A stretch of DNA of 64,000 nt from Chryseosolibacter sp036402115 (GCA_036402115.1 DASWTM010000366.1:8971-72970); one strand, 5' to 3'. Counted from the first letter of the stretch, positions 34,658-44,797 are shown. Program-made: numbers and translations. Notes: generated from the sequence alone by a model not told the origin.

Positions 34658-35692
34658 ATGAATCGAATCAAAAGGGTATTCAGACAGATTCACATCGTGC
34701 TCTGGATTCTTTTCAGTTTTCTGGTCGTTCTGCAATTGAGAGGGGAAAAGCACGCATACTGGCTACCCTTGTCATGCGGTCTTATTGTGACATGCCTGTA
34801 TGTTTTTTACAGCCATTTTTATCTTCTCACACAGTATCAAGGCAAAAAAAAGGACCGTAGTTATTTTTTAAGGCTCGGGGTGATCCTGTTCACCGGACCA
34901 TTACCGCTTCACTTTTTCTATCACAAAAATCTGGAGACCTGGGATCTGTTCGCTGAGAGCTACCGCATCCACCTGATCACGACAGTTCTGATTTTTATGT
35001 TTTTGAGCTGGCTCGCACGGGTCACAGAGAACCTTGTGCTCAATACGATCCGGAAAGAACAGCTGGAGAAACAGGCGATCGAAACGGAACTGGCGTATCT
35101 GAAATCACAGATCAATCCGCATTTTCTTTTTAATACGCTTAATAACATTCACACGCTGGTATACAAGCAGGCCGCGTCTGCACCCGAAGCTGTTTTGCAT
35201 TTGTCTTCCCTGATGCGCTACATGATCTATGAGTCAAATGCGTACACTGTTCCGGTCTCAAGGGAGATGGCGTATTTGCAAGACTACATTAGTTTGCAGC
35301 AACTGCGTTACCAAAATGCTCCTGTCGTTGATTTGCACGTCATTGGTAACACCGAAGAGTATTTCATTGCGCCATTACTGTTTATTCATTTCCTTGAAAA
35401 TGCTTACAAGCATAGCCCCGCGCGCCTTGAGCCCGGTGAAATTCGTGTGACGGTGGAGATACAAGATAATAACCTCGTTTTCAGCTGTCAGAATCCAGTT
35501 GCACCGAACCGTGAAAACGATGCAGAAGAGCCTGGTGGAGTTGGCTTGCCAAATATTAAAAAAAGACTTTCACTGTTATATCCAGGACAGCATCAGCTTG
35601 TGATCAATAACCTCGGCAAACGCTTCACCGTTACATTAACGATTCACGATCTACACCTACATGAAAGAAAAGCTAACGTGCTATATCATTGA
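34658..35692 (+). CDS. LytS/YehU-type membrane histidine kinase
   Basis: 344 residues. About four membrane segments lie in the first 125 residues, then a His_kinase domain with phospho-acceptor His155 in INPHFLFNT, the segment PLLFIHFLENAYKHS for the N box, and a G-box-like GGVGLPNIKKRL. The LytTR regulator gene overlaps its end by 32 bases. It senses a membrane or envelope signal. The pair is divergent from the ABC/M1 transporter genes and may control them. Confidence 0.93.
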   Translation: MNRIKRVFRQIHIVLWILFSFLVVLQLRGEKHAYWLPLSCGLIVTCLYVFYSHFYLLTQYQGKKKDRSYFLRLGVILFTGPLPLHFFYHKNLETWDLFAESYRIHLITTVLIFMFLSWLARVTENLVLNTIRKEQLEKQAIETELAYLKSQINPHFLFNTLNNIHTLVYKQAASAPEAVLHLSSLMRYMIYESNAYTVPVSREMAYLQDYISLQQLRYQNAPVVDLHVIGNTEEYFIAPLLFIHFLENAYKHSPARLEPGEIRVTVEIQDNNLVFSCQNPVAPNRENDAEEPGGVGLPNIKKRLSLLYPGQHQLVINNLGKRFTVTLTIHDLHLHERKANVLYH

Positions 35693-36389
35693 TGACGAGC
35701 CACTCGCGCGGGAAATCCTCGAGGCTTATATAGCGAAAGTTCCTTTCCTGCAGCTGAAGGGCTCGTTTATGAGTGCACTTGATGCAGCAGCGCAGATCGA
35801 CCAGGACAAGCCCGACCTCCTTTTCCTCGACATCAACATGCCGGACCTGAGTGGTCTCAATTTCATACCAATGCTCAACCCCCGACCGATGATCATTCTG
35901 ACCACGGCTTATGACCAGTATGCGTTAAAGGCTTTTGAACTGGAGGTGAAGGACTATCTTGTTAAACCTTTTGGCTTCGAACGATTTTACAAGGCAGTGC
36001 ATCGGCTGCAGCAGGAGCACAGCAGCCAGTATGCGCTTGAGAGAACAGACGCAAGCCTGGAGGCGAAAAACGAGGTCGGGTATATCTTTCTAAAAGTCGG
36101 CCATCGAATACAAAAAATTGCAGTCCCAGAAATCCTTTTCATTGAAGGAATGAAAGACTATCTGAAAATTCATACGACCAGGGAAAAGATTATGACGCTG
36201 ATGAGCTTTTCGAAACTGGAAGAGCTACTGCCCGCACACGACTTTGCCCGTGTACACCGGTCTTTCATGGTGGCCATCGATAAAATCGATCACATCGAGA
36301 AGAACAGGATTGGGATCGGCAGTCAGCTTATTCCTATTAGTGACACCTACAGCGAGGGCTTTTACAAAAAATTAAAAGGATTAACGTGA
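35661..36389 (+). CDS. LytTR-family response regulator
   Basis: 242 residues. The receiver has D11-D12 and phospho-acceptor Asp57 (LLFLDINMPDLSG), and Lys in DYLVKPFGF. The C-terminal ~100 residues are the LytTR DNA-binding domain (LFIEGMKDYLKIHTTREKIMTLMSFSKLEELLP, FARVHRSFMVAIDKIDHIEKNRI). It works with the overlapping LytS kinase gene. Likely target: the divergent ABC/M1 operon or its own promoter (inference). Confidence 0.94.
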   Translation: MKEKLTCYIIDDEPLAREILEAYIAKVPFLQLKGSFMSALDAAAQIDQDKPDLLFLDINMPDLSGLNFIPMLNPRPMIILTTAYDQYALKAFELEVKDYLVKPFGFERFYKAVHRLQQEHSSQYALERTDASLEAKNEVGYIFLKVGHRIQKIAVPEILFIEGMKDYLKIHTTREKIMTLMSFSKLEELLPAHDFARVHRSFMVAIDKIDHIEKNRIGIGSQLIPISDTYSEGFYKKLKGLT

Positions 36390-36434
36390 GCGCGAGCGGT
36401 GCGTCCTGTAAAGCAGCATGATGAAGTCGCCAAA

Positions 36435-36851
36435 TCAGTTGGGCGTTACATGCTTTGTGCGCTCCCAATAGCGTAGGATAATCCTCATGGTCTCCTGCAG
36501 ATCGTCCCACGAATTGCCCTTTTCAAAATATCCTTGAATATTCAGGTCACACGTTTCCCTGACAAATTTCGTAGAAGTAGAAATGAAAATAAACGGAATG
36601 CATTTCGCTTTCAGCACGCTGCAGCTGTCGATCGTCTTCTTGAATTCAAGTCCGTCCATCTTCGGCATGTTGATATCCGAAACAATCATAAACGGTTGTT
36701 CCCCTGATTCATATAGGAAGGTTAATGCAGCTTCTGCCGAGTTGAAGGTTTTGACATCGTTTTTAAAACCGAGCGTGCGCAATGCCTCGAGCATTAGTTC
36801 CTGATCTTCGGTATCATCGTCCACTAGGACGAGCGGTTTTTGTTCTGACAT
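36435..36851 (-). CDS. Single-domain response regulator
   Basis: A 138-residue receiver: acidic residues D11-D13, Asp59 in VSDINMPKMDG, and a phosphorylation-switch Ser/Thr in IFISTSTKF. The Lys after the last strand appears as YFEKGNS. It is of the long 'fused-looking' receiver type frequent in Cytophagales (Rcp1-like, with TEDQEL at the start). Convergent with the lytTR gene, with no adjacent kinase. Confidence 0.9.
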   Translation of the reverse strand: MSEQKPLVLVDDDTEDQELMLEALRTLGFKNDVKTFNSAEAALTFLYESGEQPFMIVSDINMPKMDGLEFKKTIDSCSVLKAKCIPFIFISTSTKFVRETCDLNIQGYFEKGNSWDDLQETMRIILRYWERTKHVTPN

Positions 36852-37042
36852 GGTGTGGGGACTTCGTGTAACAACCGTTACGTAATCAGAAAAGTTCGGG
36901 TTGAGAAAATGTCTCTGCTAATACACTAAATTCCCATGCTGTCGATAAAATTATTGCTGGTTGTTTACCGAACTATTTCTCACAATACTACCTTGCGGCA
37001 TAAACACCTGACTAGAGTCGTCCTCTATCTTTTCTAAGCGTC

Positions 37043-37516
37043 ATGAAGACACGAATGATTACCCCTGAGGGTCTGGAAAAATTGAAAGCAGAGTTAGATC
37101 ACTTGTGGCGCGTTGAGCGGCCGGATACAACGCAAAAAGTAGCCTGGGCTGCAAGCCTTGGTGACCGCTCGGAAAATGCGGATTATCATTACAACAAAAA
37201 ACGCCTTCGCGAAATCGACAGGCGAGTGCTCTATCTGCGCAAGTGTATTGATGACTTGAAAGTGGTACCGTATTCGCCTTTTCAGGAAGGTAAAGTATTG
37301 TTCGGAGCGTGGGTGGAGGTAGAAAATCAGCGCGGAGACAAAAAGCGTTTTCGCATTGTCGGCTATGATGAGATCTTCGATACAAAAGACTATATCTCCA
37401 TCGATTCACCAATGGCGCAGGCGCTGATGAAAAAAGAAGTTGGTGATGAAGCGATTGTGAGGACGGGTGCTGGAGAGTTCAGATGGCGCATTACAAAGAT
37501 TGAATACCAGAAATAA
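37043..37516 (+). CDS. greB: GreA/GreB-family transcript cleavage factor
   Basis: 157 residues. An N-terminal coiled-coil hairpin (about 8-75) reaches into the polymerase channel; its tip carries the catalytic acids Asp41 and Glu44 in GDRSENADY. The C-terminal FKBP-like domain holds LFGAWVEVENQRGDKKRFRIVGYDE and a late DEAIVRTGAGEFRWRITKIEY. It helps stalled RNA polymerase by stimulating RNA cleavage. The basic tip pattern and PDTTQKV segment make GreB more likely than GreA. Single gene. Confidence 0.93.
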   Translation: MKTRMITPEGLEKLKAELDHLWRVERPDTTQKVAWAASLGDRSENADYHYNKKRLREIDRRVLYLRKCIDDLKVVPYSPFQEGKVLFGAWVEVENQRGDKKRFRIVGYDEIFDTKDYISIDSPMAQALMKKEVGDEAIVRTGAGEFRWRITKIEYQK

Positions 37517-37518
37517 AA

Positions 37519-37544
37519 GTGTCCCAGACGCAAGCCCAGGACAC
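37519..37544. terminator. Possible shared hairpin between convergent genes
   Basis: GTGTCC (37519-37524) pairs with GGACAC (37539-37544), with a 14-base loop. There is no T-tract, so support as a terminator is weak. Confidence 0.3.
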
Positions 37545-37552
37545 AAGAACCG

Positions 37553-37972
37553 TTATCGAACTACCTCACTCACCAAAATGATCGGAGTAATGTCTGTGTA
37601 TTTTGGAAAGTCTGCACGGATTGCATCGCGGTTAGGAGCGATGGCGGCCTGATAATCTTCGAGCTTCTTCACATAAAAGATTCCGATTGCCATGTAGGGC
37701 AGGGGTTGATTCGGAATTCCGCTAGCGATACCTTTTTCGATGGTATATTTTACGAGATTCGATCCCAGGTAACCAGCGACCATGGGCATGTGCGTCTTTT
37801 CATAATACTCGAGGTCGAACTTCTTGCCTTCTCCAAAAGGATACATGACCGACACTTTGATCAACCCTTTCTCTGCAGCAGCCTTGTCATTCTTTTTAGA
37901 TTGTTTTTTCTGACCGAAGGAAACGAGGCACACCGAGAGAAACAATAATGTTAAAACGAGTTTGAATTTCAT
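37553..37972 (-). CDS. Secreted EthD-family protein
   Basis: 139 residues with a signal peptide (MKFKLVLTLLFLSVCLVSFGQ) and a lysine-rich linker. The rest is an EthD-type dimeric alpha/beta-barrel domain: IKVSVMYPFGEGKKFDLEYYEKTHMPMVAGYLG, then ...YMAIGIFYVKKLEDYQAAIA. The 'YYEKTHMPMV' motif is the EthD signature. Members bind or oxidise small molecules; export from the cytoplasm is unusual for the family but occurs in Bacteroidota. Confidence 0.88.
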   Translation of the reverse strand: MKFKLVLTLLFLSVCLVSFGQKKQSKKNDKAAAEKGLIKVSVMYPFGEGKKFDLEYYEKTHMPMVAGYLGSNLVKYTIEKGIASGIPNQPLPYMAIGIFYVKKLEDYQAAIAPNRDAIRADFPKYTDITPIILVSEVVR

Positions 37973-38135
37973 AATGATCGATTGTTAGGAATTTGTAATC
38001 CTAATGTACGCATCAAAGGCGAAAGCAAAAATACTAGCTTTTTGCCTGCGCGATTTGTCACCCAAACAACAAATTGCACCATACGAAACTATCATTTCTT
38101 AATGTTTCATCGCATTTTGCGTCAGGTTCATTTTT

Positions 38136-38921
38136 ATGGCAGGCAAGGTTGTTAGTATTCTCGGATGTGGATGGCTGGGTAAAGCCCTGGGAAGGACTCT
38201 TGTTAACAGGGGATACCTGGTTAACGGCTCGACTACCCGCGAAGAGAATCTTATTATACTTAGTGGCGAGGGAATCACTCCGTTTCTCGTCAACGTAGAG
38301 GAACTATCGGAAGACCGAGCTGTTCCATTTTTCAATGCTGATGTGCTTATCATAAGTTTACCACAGCGCGCCCGGGCAGGGAAGTCCGAAGAATACATTC
38401 ATCACATTCGGAGGGTCATGAAGGCTGCGCATAGGGGCAACGTTAAACAGGTTATTCTGGTCAGCACAACGTCTGTTTATCCGGACATGAATCGCGTTGT
38501 ATCGGAAGAAGACGCAGATGCGCAAAACCCGATTGTAGTAGCAGAGAATATCGTTCGTCAATCAAATATCCCCGCCACCATCCTGCGCTTTGCAGGATTG
38601 TTTGGTCCTGGTCGCCATCCAGGAAAATTTCTCGCTGGTAAAACAGATGTGAAGGGCGGAGATGCTCCGGTGAATCTAATTCATCTCGATGACTGCATTG
38701 GCATTATCAGCCTGATCATTGAACAAAACTGCTGGAATCAGGTGTTTAATGCCTGCGCGGATGATCACCCTACCAGGAGGGCATTCTATACAAAAGCAGC
38801 CGTGGATCTTGGACTACAACCACCGGTTTTTTCTGGAGATAGTTCGATACCGTATAAGATCGTTAGCAACACTCGACTAAAGACAGCACTGGCTTACAGC
38901 TTCAGGCATCAACTTATCTGA
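38136..38921 (+). CDS. YeeZ-like NAD(P)-binding epimerase-family protein
   Basis: 261 residues, extended-SDR/epimerase superfamily. The glycine motif ILGCGWLGKALG is at residues 8-19 (like YeeZ, with the CGWLG form). Further motifs are DVLIISLPQRA, VILVSTTSVYP (serine-threonine catalytic region), ILRFAGLFGPGRHPGKFLAG and the domain-closing NLIHLDDCIGII. The classic YxxxK is not evident. E. coli YeeZ is of uncertain function. Single gene. Confidence 0.88.
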   Translation: MAGKVVSILGCGWLGKALGRTLVNRGYLVNGSTTREENLIILSGEGITPFLVNVEELSEDRAVPFFNADVLIISLPQRARAGKSEEYIHHIRRVMKAAHRGNVKQVILVSTTSVYPDMNRVVSEEDADAQNPIVVAENIVRQSNIPATILRFAGLFGPGRHPGKFLAGKTDVKGGDAPVNLIHLDDCIGIISLIIEQNCWNQVFNACADDHPTRRAFYTKAAVDLGLQPPVFSGDSSIPYKIVSNTRLKTALAYSFRHQLI

Positions 38922-39149
38922 TTTTTCTTCTGCTCTTTCATAGTTATCATCTGCGATTCGTCCTTTAAGGCCGCTTACGTGCAATGGTTCAGCGCTCCCT
39001 TATTCATTGAGAGGAACACAATAACGGCATGCAATTTTTGCCTTTAACTCACTAGTGTTTGGCGATTATCTGCCATGAAAATCGAAGTAAACACTGCGCA
39101 GTCTGCGCATGCATTCTGCTGGTTCGATTAAAAATTTAAACATGCATCT

Positions 39150-42131
39150 ATGATAAAAAAATTACCCTCTCCAATGTCCGGTGCACCCATGGACACGCTG
39201 AAATTTTGCGCCTGCGTAATCCTCACGGTTTTCGTGATCTCGAACACTTGCTTCTCGCAAGCACAACTGCTTAAAGACATTAACTCTGGCGAAGAGCCTT
39301 ACTTTTCCGAAATAGCGGAATTTGCGAATGTGGGTACCTCAACTTATTTCATCAGTGTCAACGAACTTTGGAAAACTGATGGTACTGCTGCCAACACGAT
39401 TCGCATGAAAGCATTCAAGTCCATCAGCAACCTGACTACCGTTGGAACAACCCTGTACTTCGTAGCAGACAATGGAGCCAGTGGTTCTGAATTGTGGAAG
39501 TGTACGGGATCGGCTGCTGGGACCGTGCTTGTAAAAGATATTCGCGCAGGTTCGGCTGCGAGTGCACCTACCGATTTTATTAACGTGAATGGTACGCTCT
39601 ATTTCGCGGCAAATAACGGAACACATGGCAAGGAGGTTTGGAAATCCAACGGTACCTCTGCTGGCACTGTGCTCGTGAAAGACATTTTCGTTGGCGCAGG
39701 AAGCAGTGGTGCGAATCGGTTGACCAACGTCAATGGCGTGGTATACTTTCAGGCAAACAATAATGTGCATGGGTATGAGTTGTGGAAGACCAATGGCACA
39801 AGCGCAGGAACCGTATTAGTAAAGGATATCAAGACAGGTACGAAGGTGGGAAGTTTCCCGGAGCTGCTCACGAACGTGAATGGTACGCTTTATTTCGTTG
39901 CAGCCGACAACACTTCCGGCCGCGAATTATGGAAGTCTAACGGAACGAGTGCAGGAACGGTCCGCGTGAAAGACATTGTCGCGGGAAGCGGAAGTCCGAT
40001 AATCGATAATACTACCAACGTGAACGGTGTTTTGTATTTTACTGCTAACAACGGAGTTTCGGGTAAGGAGCTTTGGAAAAGCAACGGAACCTCTAGTGGT
40101 ACTGTGATGGTAAAGGATATACGCCCCGGCAGCCAAGGCGCTGATGGCTACTTGTCGATGAGGGACTTTAAAGTTCTCAATGGAAGATTGTACTTCGTTG
40201 CTTCGGATGAAGAATATGGCACTATGGGATTGTTCACCACTGATGGTACCGCTGCAGGTACAAGACGGCTGACTTATCTTTCGTTCTTCGAGGAATCGCA
40301 GTTCAATATTCAGCTGACATATTACAAGGGAGCGCTGTACTTTTTCAACGGAACATACATTGATGATGAAACACCTGCGGTCATGCTGAACAAAATGAAT
40401 CCTGACGGCACGGGGCAAACGTATGTAAAACAGGTCTACGTGGAGTACTACGCACAGACATTTCCAGCGCGAATGATTGCTGGATCAACATACCTCCTGT
40501 TCAGCGCTCGAATGTCGTGGACATCAGGCTATGAACTCAGTCGTTCAGATGGGACCGCTGCCGGCACTGTCCCAGTCAGAGATACGTTCGTTAGTACATA
40601 CGGTAGTGAACCGATTGCCTTCGTCACGGTTGGAAATGTTACGTACTTCACCGCCCGGAATGAAAATTATAACGGACTGTATCGGACCGATGGGACACCC
40701 ACGGGTACGGTGCTGCTGGCAAACTATTATCAGGTTCGTGACTTGACACGTGCAGGCGGAAGGCTCTTCTTTTTCGCCATGCAGACGGTGGGCGGAGATG
40801 AGGCCCTGTATAAAATTGAGAATGCAACATCATCACCACAACTCCTCAAAGGCGGAATGGAATTCGCCTATCGGCTCACTGAGGTCGGAAACATCGTGTA
40901 CTTTGCACAGTCAGGTTTTGAACCTTCCTATGACAACTTTTGGCGTTCCGATGGCACAGTAGCCGGAACAATCATTCTCCGGCAGTTCAACAGTGTCACG
41001 CAAATTTTTAATTACAACGGCACGGCTATGCTGGGGGTGCTCAACAATGCCGGACTGGAACTCTGGAAAAGTAACGGAACCACGGCAACGACAACGAAAG
41101 TTACGGACCTGACGTCATCAACCTTCCGACATTATGAAATGAGGCCTTATGGGATTGCTGGAGGAGTCTATTTCTTTGGCCTCGAAAACGGCACGCATGG
41201 ATACGAGATGTGGAGGACCAATGGCACCGCAGCGGGAACATTTATGATTCAGGATTTGCGAACCGGTGATACATCGTTCCCGATTGACTTTGATATCGCG
41301 GATGCAGCGGCTTTTCAGAACACCCTGTATTTCTCAGCAAAAGACAATGCGGGAGTTTGGGCGCTGTTCAAAACGGGCACTACTGCAGGGTCGATTGTTA
41401 AAATAAAGGATCTAAATGGCCGCGGTGTTTTGCTTGAACCGCTTCCCGACAAGCTCATGATATTTACTGAAAGTGCGGATGCTAAATCCTACCTGTGGGC
41501 CAGTGACGGCACCGCAGCTGGAACAACCAACCTCAAAGCACTGGGCACGCGCATCGAGTACATTGATCCGGCCATCGTAAACAATGTGATGTATTTCAAT
41601 GTCAGCAATAACACGTATGACAGTGAATGGAGCATCGTTCCGACTTCTAATGAAGCCCTGTGGCGCAGCGATGGTACGGCCTGCGGAACATTTGTGTTCA
41701 ACATAGGCGCTTACAGGCCGCATCCCATGGAGGTGCTCGGAACGAAACTTATTTTCAACGGCTATAACATTGCAACAGGTTCTGAGCCTTACGCATACAA
41801 TACAACTTCCGCTCCGGCAAGCCCATGCGGTACTCCAGATGCAAGCACCGCTGCAATGGCTTCCGATGAGGCAACGTTGATTTCAGAGGAGGAGGTTCTA
41901 GTGTTTGCTCCTAATCCTTTTAGTCATGAGCTTCGGTTTACGGTTAATGGCCTGGAAAATCAAAAAGCCCATGTGGCGATCTATACGATCGCTGGCGTAG
42001 CCGTTGAAACTCTTGAAGAAATTGATGTCAACAGAGAATATCAGGTCGGACAGCAATGGCAGCCTGGCGTTTATATTTTGAAAGTAAATGTGGGCAATCG
42101 GATCGTATCAGAAAAAGTCATCAAGCGATAA
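39150..42131 (+). CDS. ELWxxDGTxxGT-repeat protein, T9SS cargo
   Basis: A 993-residue secreted protein. The start could also be the ATG at 39189, which gives a tidier signal peptide (MDTLKFCACVILTVFVISNTCFSQ). The body is made of many ~45-residue repeats of the ELWxxDGTxxGT type (for example ELWKTDGTAANT, ELWKSNGTSAGTV, LWASDGTAAGT), probably a beta-propeller or solenoid. The last ~75 residues are a T9SS type A sorting domain (FAPNPFSHEL, VAIYTIAGV, PGVYILKV, SEKVIKR), so the protein is exported by the type IX system and anchored or released at the surface. Adhesion is a usual guess. A terminator follows. Confidence 0.93.
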   Translation: MIKKLPSPMSGAPMDTLKFCACVILTVFVISNTCFSQAQLLKDINSGEEPYFSEIAEFANVGTSTYFISVNELWKTDGTAANTIRMKAFKSISNLTTVGTTLYFVADNGASGSELWKCTGSAAGTVLVKDIRAGSAASAPTDFINVNGTLYFAANNGTHGKEVWKSNGTSAGTVLVKDIFVGAGSSGANRLTNVNGVVYFQANNNVHGYELWKTNGTSAGTVLVKDIKTGTKVGSFPELLTNVNGTLYFVAADNTSGRELWKSNGTSAGTVRVKDIVAGSGSPIIDNTTNVNGVLYFTANNGVSGKELWKSNGTSSGTVMVKDIRPGSQGADGYLSMRDFKVLNGRLYFVASDEEYGTMGLFTTDGTAAGTRRLTYLSFFEESQFNIQLTYYKGALYFFNGTYIDDETPAVMLNKMNPDGTGQTYVKQVYVEYYAQTFPARMIAGSTYLLFSARMSWTSGYELSRSDGTAAGTVPVRDTFVSTYGSEPIAFVTVGNVTYFTARNENYNGLYRTDGTPTGTVLLANYYQVRDLTRAGGRLFFFAMQTVGGDEALYKIENATSSPQLLKGGMEFAYRLTEVGNIVYFAQSGFEPSYDNFWRSDGTVAGTIILRQFNSVTQIFNYNGTAMLGVLNNAGLELWKSNGTTATTTKVTDLTSSTFRHYEMRPYGIAGGVYFFGLENGTHGYEMWRTNGTAAGTFMIQDLRTGDTSFPIDFDIADAAAFQNTLYFSAKDNAGVWALFKTGTTAGSIVKIKDLNGRGVLLEPLPDKLMIFTESADAKSYLWASDGTAAGTTNLKALGTRIEYIDPAIVNNVMYFNVSNNTYDSEWSIVPTSNEALWRSDGTACGTFVFNIGAYRPHPMEVLGTKLIFNGYNIATGSEPYAYNTTSAPASPCGTPDASTAAMASDEATLISEEEVLVFAPNPFSHELRFTVNGLENQKAHVAIYTIAGVAVETLEEIDVNREYQVGQQWQPGVYILKVNVGNRIVSEKVIKR

Positions 42132-42152
42132 AGCGAGGAATTGAATCGACAG

Positions 42153-42185
42153 AAAGAGCAGCCGCAACCGTAGCTGCTCTTTTTT
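42153..42185 (+). terminator. Terminator of the ELWxxDGT gene
   Basis: AAAGAGCAGC (42153-42162) pairs with GCTGCTCTTT (42173-42182), 10-base loop, followed by a T run. Confidence 0.88.
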
Positions 42186-42388
42186 GCGCCAGCCAGGAGC
42201 AGCATTGATTTGCAACCAGTCAAAAAACCATGCTCCTGGTCGATTCCGTCTTTCGTTTATTGACGGAGCGTCAGCAGGCATTTAGGCGTCCGGTGCGCAA
42301 TACCACTACATTCAAAATAGTTGAACGCTGGTAAAGCTTAATTCTTATCATACCTTTACATTTTAGACCCCATTTTGTATTTTCAGAC

Positions 42389-44797
42389 ATGCGCCCCCTT
42401 CTCATCGGTCTTTCAACGTTTGTTGGTATTCTGATATTGACGCAGATCCTCGCCTATCAGAATTACCTTATTTCGAAAGACCATGCCGATGCGGAAGCCG
42501 AAAGGGCAGCGAACTTTGCCAAATACAAACTAACAACTGCGCTGAGTCACGCCCTGTCCGCCACGAAAACGCTCGCCTATATTGTCAGGACATCCGGAGT
42601 GCCTCAAAACTTTGATTCCGTTGCCCAGGAAATCATGTCGTCCACCAACTACATTGATGCGATCGAGCTTACCTCCAAGGGCGTGATCACTCATGTGTAC
42701 CCACTCCAGGGAAATGAAAGTGCCCTTGGGTATGATGTGCTTAGCGATAGGCTAAGGAAGATGGAGGCGTATAAAGCCATTGAAAAAAATGAATTGTTTT
42801 TTGCCGGCCCATTTACCTTGAAGCAAGGATACAGTGCAGTGGTGGGACGACTACCCATCTACGATCATCGGGAAAAATTTATTGGGTTCTCCGTTGTGCT
42901 CATCAAGACTGCAACCCTCCTTGATATCATTGATGCGAACAAGCCAGATTCGAAGGTTGTTCTCGCGAAACAGAATCCCTCGACACAGAAGCTTGAGTTT
43001 TTTACGCCCGGTCCCCTGGCGCTTGACGAGTCAAAGACAATTGCAGTGACCGTCCCGAATGGGGAGTGGATATTGTATGTACGGCCTGATGATATGTCGG
43101 AAGGACTGTATCGATTCCTGCCAATCAGCGTCCTCGGTTTTTTGCTGGCCGTTATTACCGGTTTCCTTGCATGGTACATGGCAAAACAACCGATCAAAGT
43201 AAATCGTTTGTTCCGCTTTACCAGTGATGTCAATCATATGATGGTCAATGCAACGGACGAGCTATCCGTCTATGAAAGTATTTGCAGGATTGCCATTGGC
43301 CCCGGTCAGTTCAGGATGGCGTGGGTTGCAGTCATTGACGATGGGGCATCTACGGTTACAAGTGCAGCAAGCGCTGGTGATCAAATGAATTACCTTGACC
43401 GGATATTACCTATCGATTTGGTTGGATCAGGTAAAAACGGACCAATAGTACAAATGCTGAAGAGCAAGTCCATGGTCTACTGCAATGACATTAAAAATGA
43501 ACCAATGATGCGCGCATGGGCTGATGAAGCTTTGCAGCGAGGATATCGTTCATCAGTGTTTCTACCAATTGTTCAATTCGGCAAGATCACCGGATCTTTT
43601 AACCTATACTCGGGTTCGCTGAATGCGTTTGATACAGCAGAGCTAAAAATGCTGGAAGAAGTGGGCAAGGATATATCGTATGCGCTCGAAAATCTTGCAC
43701 GGAATAGAACACTCCAGTATACAACACGCCAGATGGAGCTCGAGAAAGAGAAAGCTGATTCCATCATCAATTCATTGCCGGGAATCTTTTACATGTATGA
43801 TAGGACAGGAAGGTTCGTTCGGTGGAACAAAAATTTCGAATTGGTGTCCGGTTATACACGCGCAGAAATTGTCAGGATGACACCGCTCGATTTCTTCGCT
43901 GATGATGAAAAAGCACTATTGGAGAATCGAATCGGTGAAGTTTTCAAAGTGGGATATGCTGACGTCACAGCCAGTTTCTACACAAAGGACAAGCGCAAGA
44001 TACCGCACTATTTTAATGGTCGAAGAGTGGCGTTCGAAGGTGTCGAATATCTGATCGGTATGGGTATTGACATCAGTTTACGGGTTGAGGCAGAAGACGA
44101 AGTGCGTGAAAGCATCAGCGAAATCCAACGACTCAATGATTACCTTCAGAATTCCCGGGAGGAGGAACGAACGAATATTTCCCGGGAAATCCACGATGTA
44201 CTTGGCCAGCACCTGACTGCCATTAAGATGGACACGCTTTGGCTGTCCAAACATTTCTCTGAACGGCCGGAGGTTTCCGACCGCATACGTGACATGGCCA
44301 CGCTGATTGATGAAACCATCGCAGTTGTGCGCAAGGTATCATCACAATTACGTCCTGCGATTCTTGATGATCTTGGGCTGGTGGCAGCGCTTGAGTGGCA
44401 AGCACTGGAATTTGAAAAACGCACTGGTATCGCGACAAGTTTTATCAGCAGCGAGTCGCACCTGCCGATTTCACCAACACTGGCTACCAACATTTTCAGA
44501 ATTTATCAGGAGTCGTTGACAAACGTAGCCCGTCATGCAAATGCAACGCGCGTGGATTCGAAGCTTGAAATCGAAAAGGATCAACTCTGTATCACCGTTG
44601 CCGACAACGGGCATGGAATGAATGCCAGTGAGAAAAAGACCTCTCGCAGCTTGGGGATGAAGGGCATGATGGAGCGGGCCAAATTATTCAAAGGAGAAAT
44701 TTCATTCCTACAAAACAACCCAGCAGGGACGGTTGTGAAACTTCATTTGCCGATTGATAGTCATTTTAAACCCTCATATGAACTTTCTGATCACTGA
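42389..44797 (+). CDS. NarL-type membrane histidine kinase (CHASE-GAF-PAS)
   Basis: 802 residues. Membrane segment 1 at ~5-22, extracytoplasmic CHASE-like domain (~50-245, YIDAIELTSKGVITHVYPL), membrane segment 2 at ~248-266. Then a GAF domain (~285-440), a PAS domain (~455-575, INSLPGIFYMYDRTGRFVRWNKNFE) and a HisKA_3 domain with His602 in SREIHDVLGQH. The ATPase domain has VADNGHGM and SLGMKGMMERA. HisKA_3 kinases act on NarL/FixJ regulators, and such a regulator gene overlaps its 3' end by 20 bases. Signal unknown; CHASE domains bind small molecules. Confidence 0.93.
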   Translation: MRPLLIGLSTFVGILILTQILAYQNYLISKDHADAEAERAANFAKYKLTTALSHALSATKTLAYIVRTSGVPQNFDSVAQEIMSSTNYIDAIELTSKGVITHVYPLQGNESALGYDVLSDRLRKMEAYKAIEKNELFFAGPFTLKQGYSAVVGRLPIYDHREKFIGFSVVLIKTATLLDIIDANKPDSKVVLAKQNPSTQKLEFFTPGPLALDESKTIAVTVPNGEWILYVRPDDMSEGLYRFLPISVLGFLLAVITGFLAWYMAKQPIKVNRLFRFTSDVNHMMVNATDELSVYESICRIAIGPGQFRMAWVAVIDDGASTVTSAASAGDQMNYLDRILPIDLVGSGKNGPIVQMLKSKSMVYCNDIKNEPMMRAWADEALQRGYRSSVFLPIVQFGKITGSFNLYSGSLNAFDTAELKMLEEVGKDISYALENLARNRTLQYTTRQMELEKEKADSIINSLPGIFYMYDRTGRFVRWNKNFELVSGYTRAEIVRMTPLDFFADDEKALLENRIGEVFKVGYADVTASFYTKDKRKIPHYFNGRRVAFEGVEYLIGMGIDISLRVEAEDEVRESISEIQRLNDYLQNSREEERTNISREIHDVLGQHLTAIKMDTLWLSKHFSERPEVSDRIRDMATLIDETIAVVRKVSSQLRPAILDDLGLVAALEWQALEFEKRTGIATSFISSESHLPISPTLATNIFRIYQESLTNVARHANATRVDSKLEIEKDQLCITVADNGHGMNASEKKTSRSLGMKGMMERAKLFKGEISFLQNNPAGTVVKLHLPIDSHFKPSYELSDH

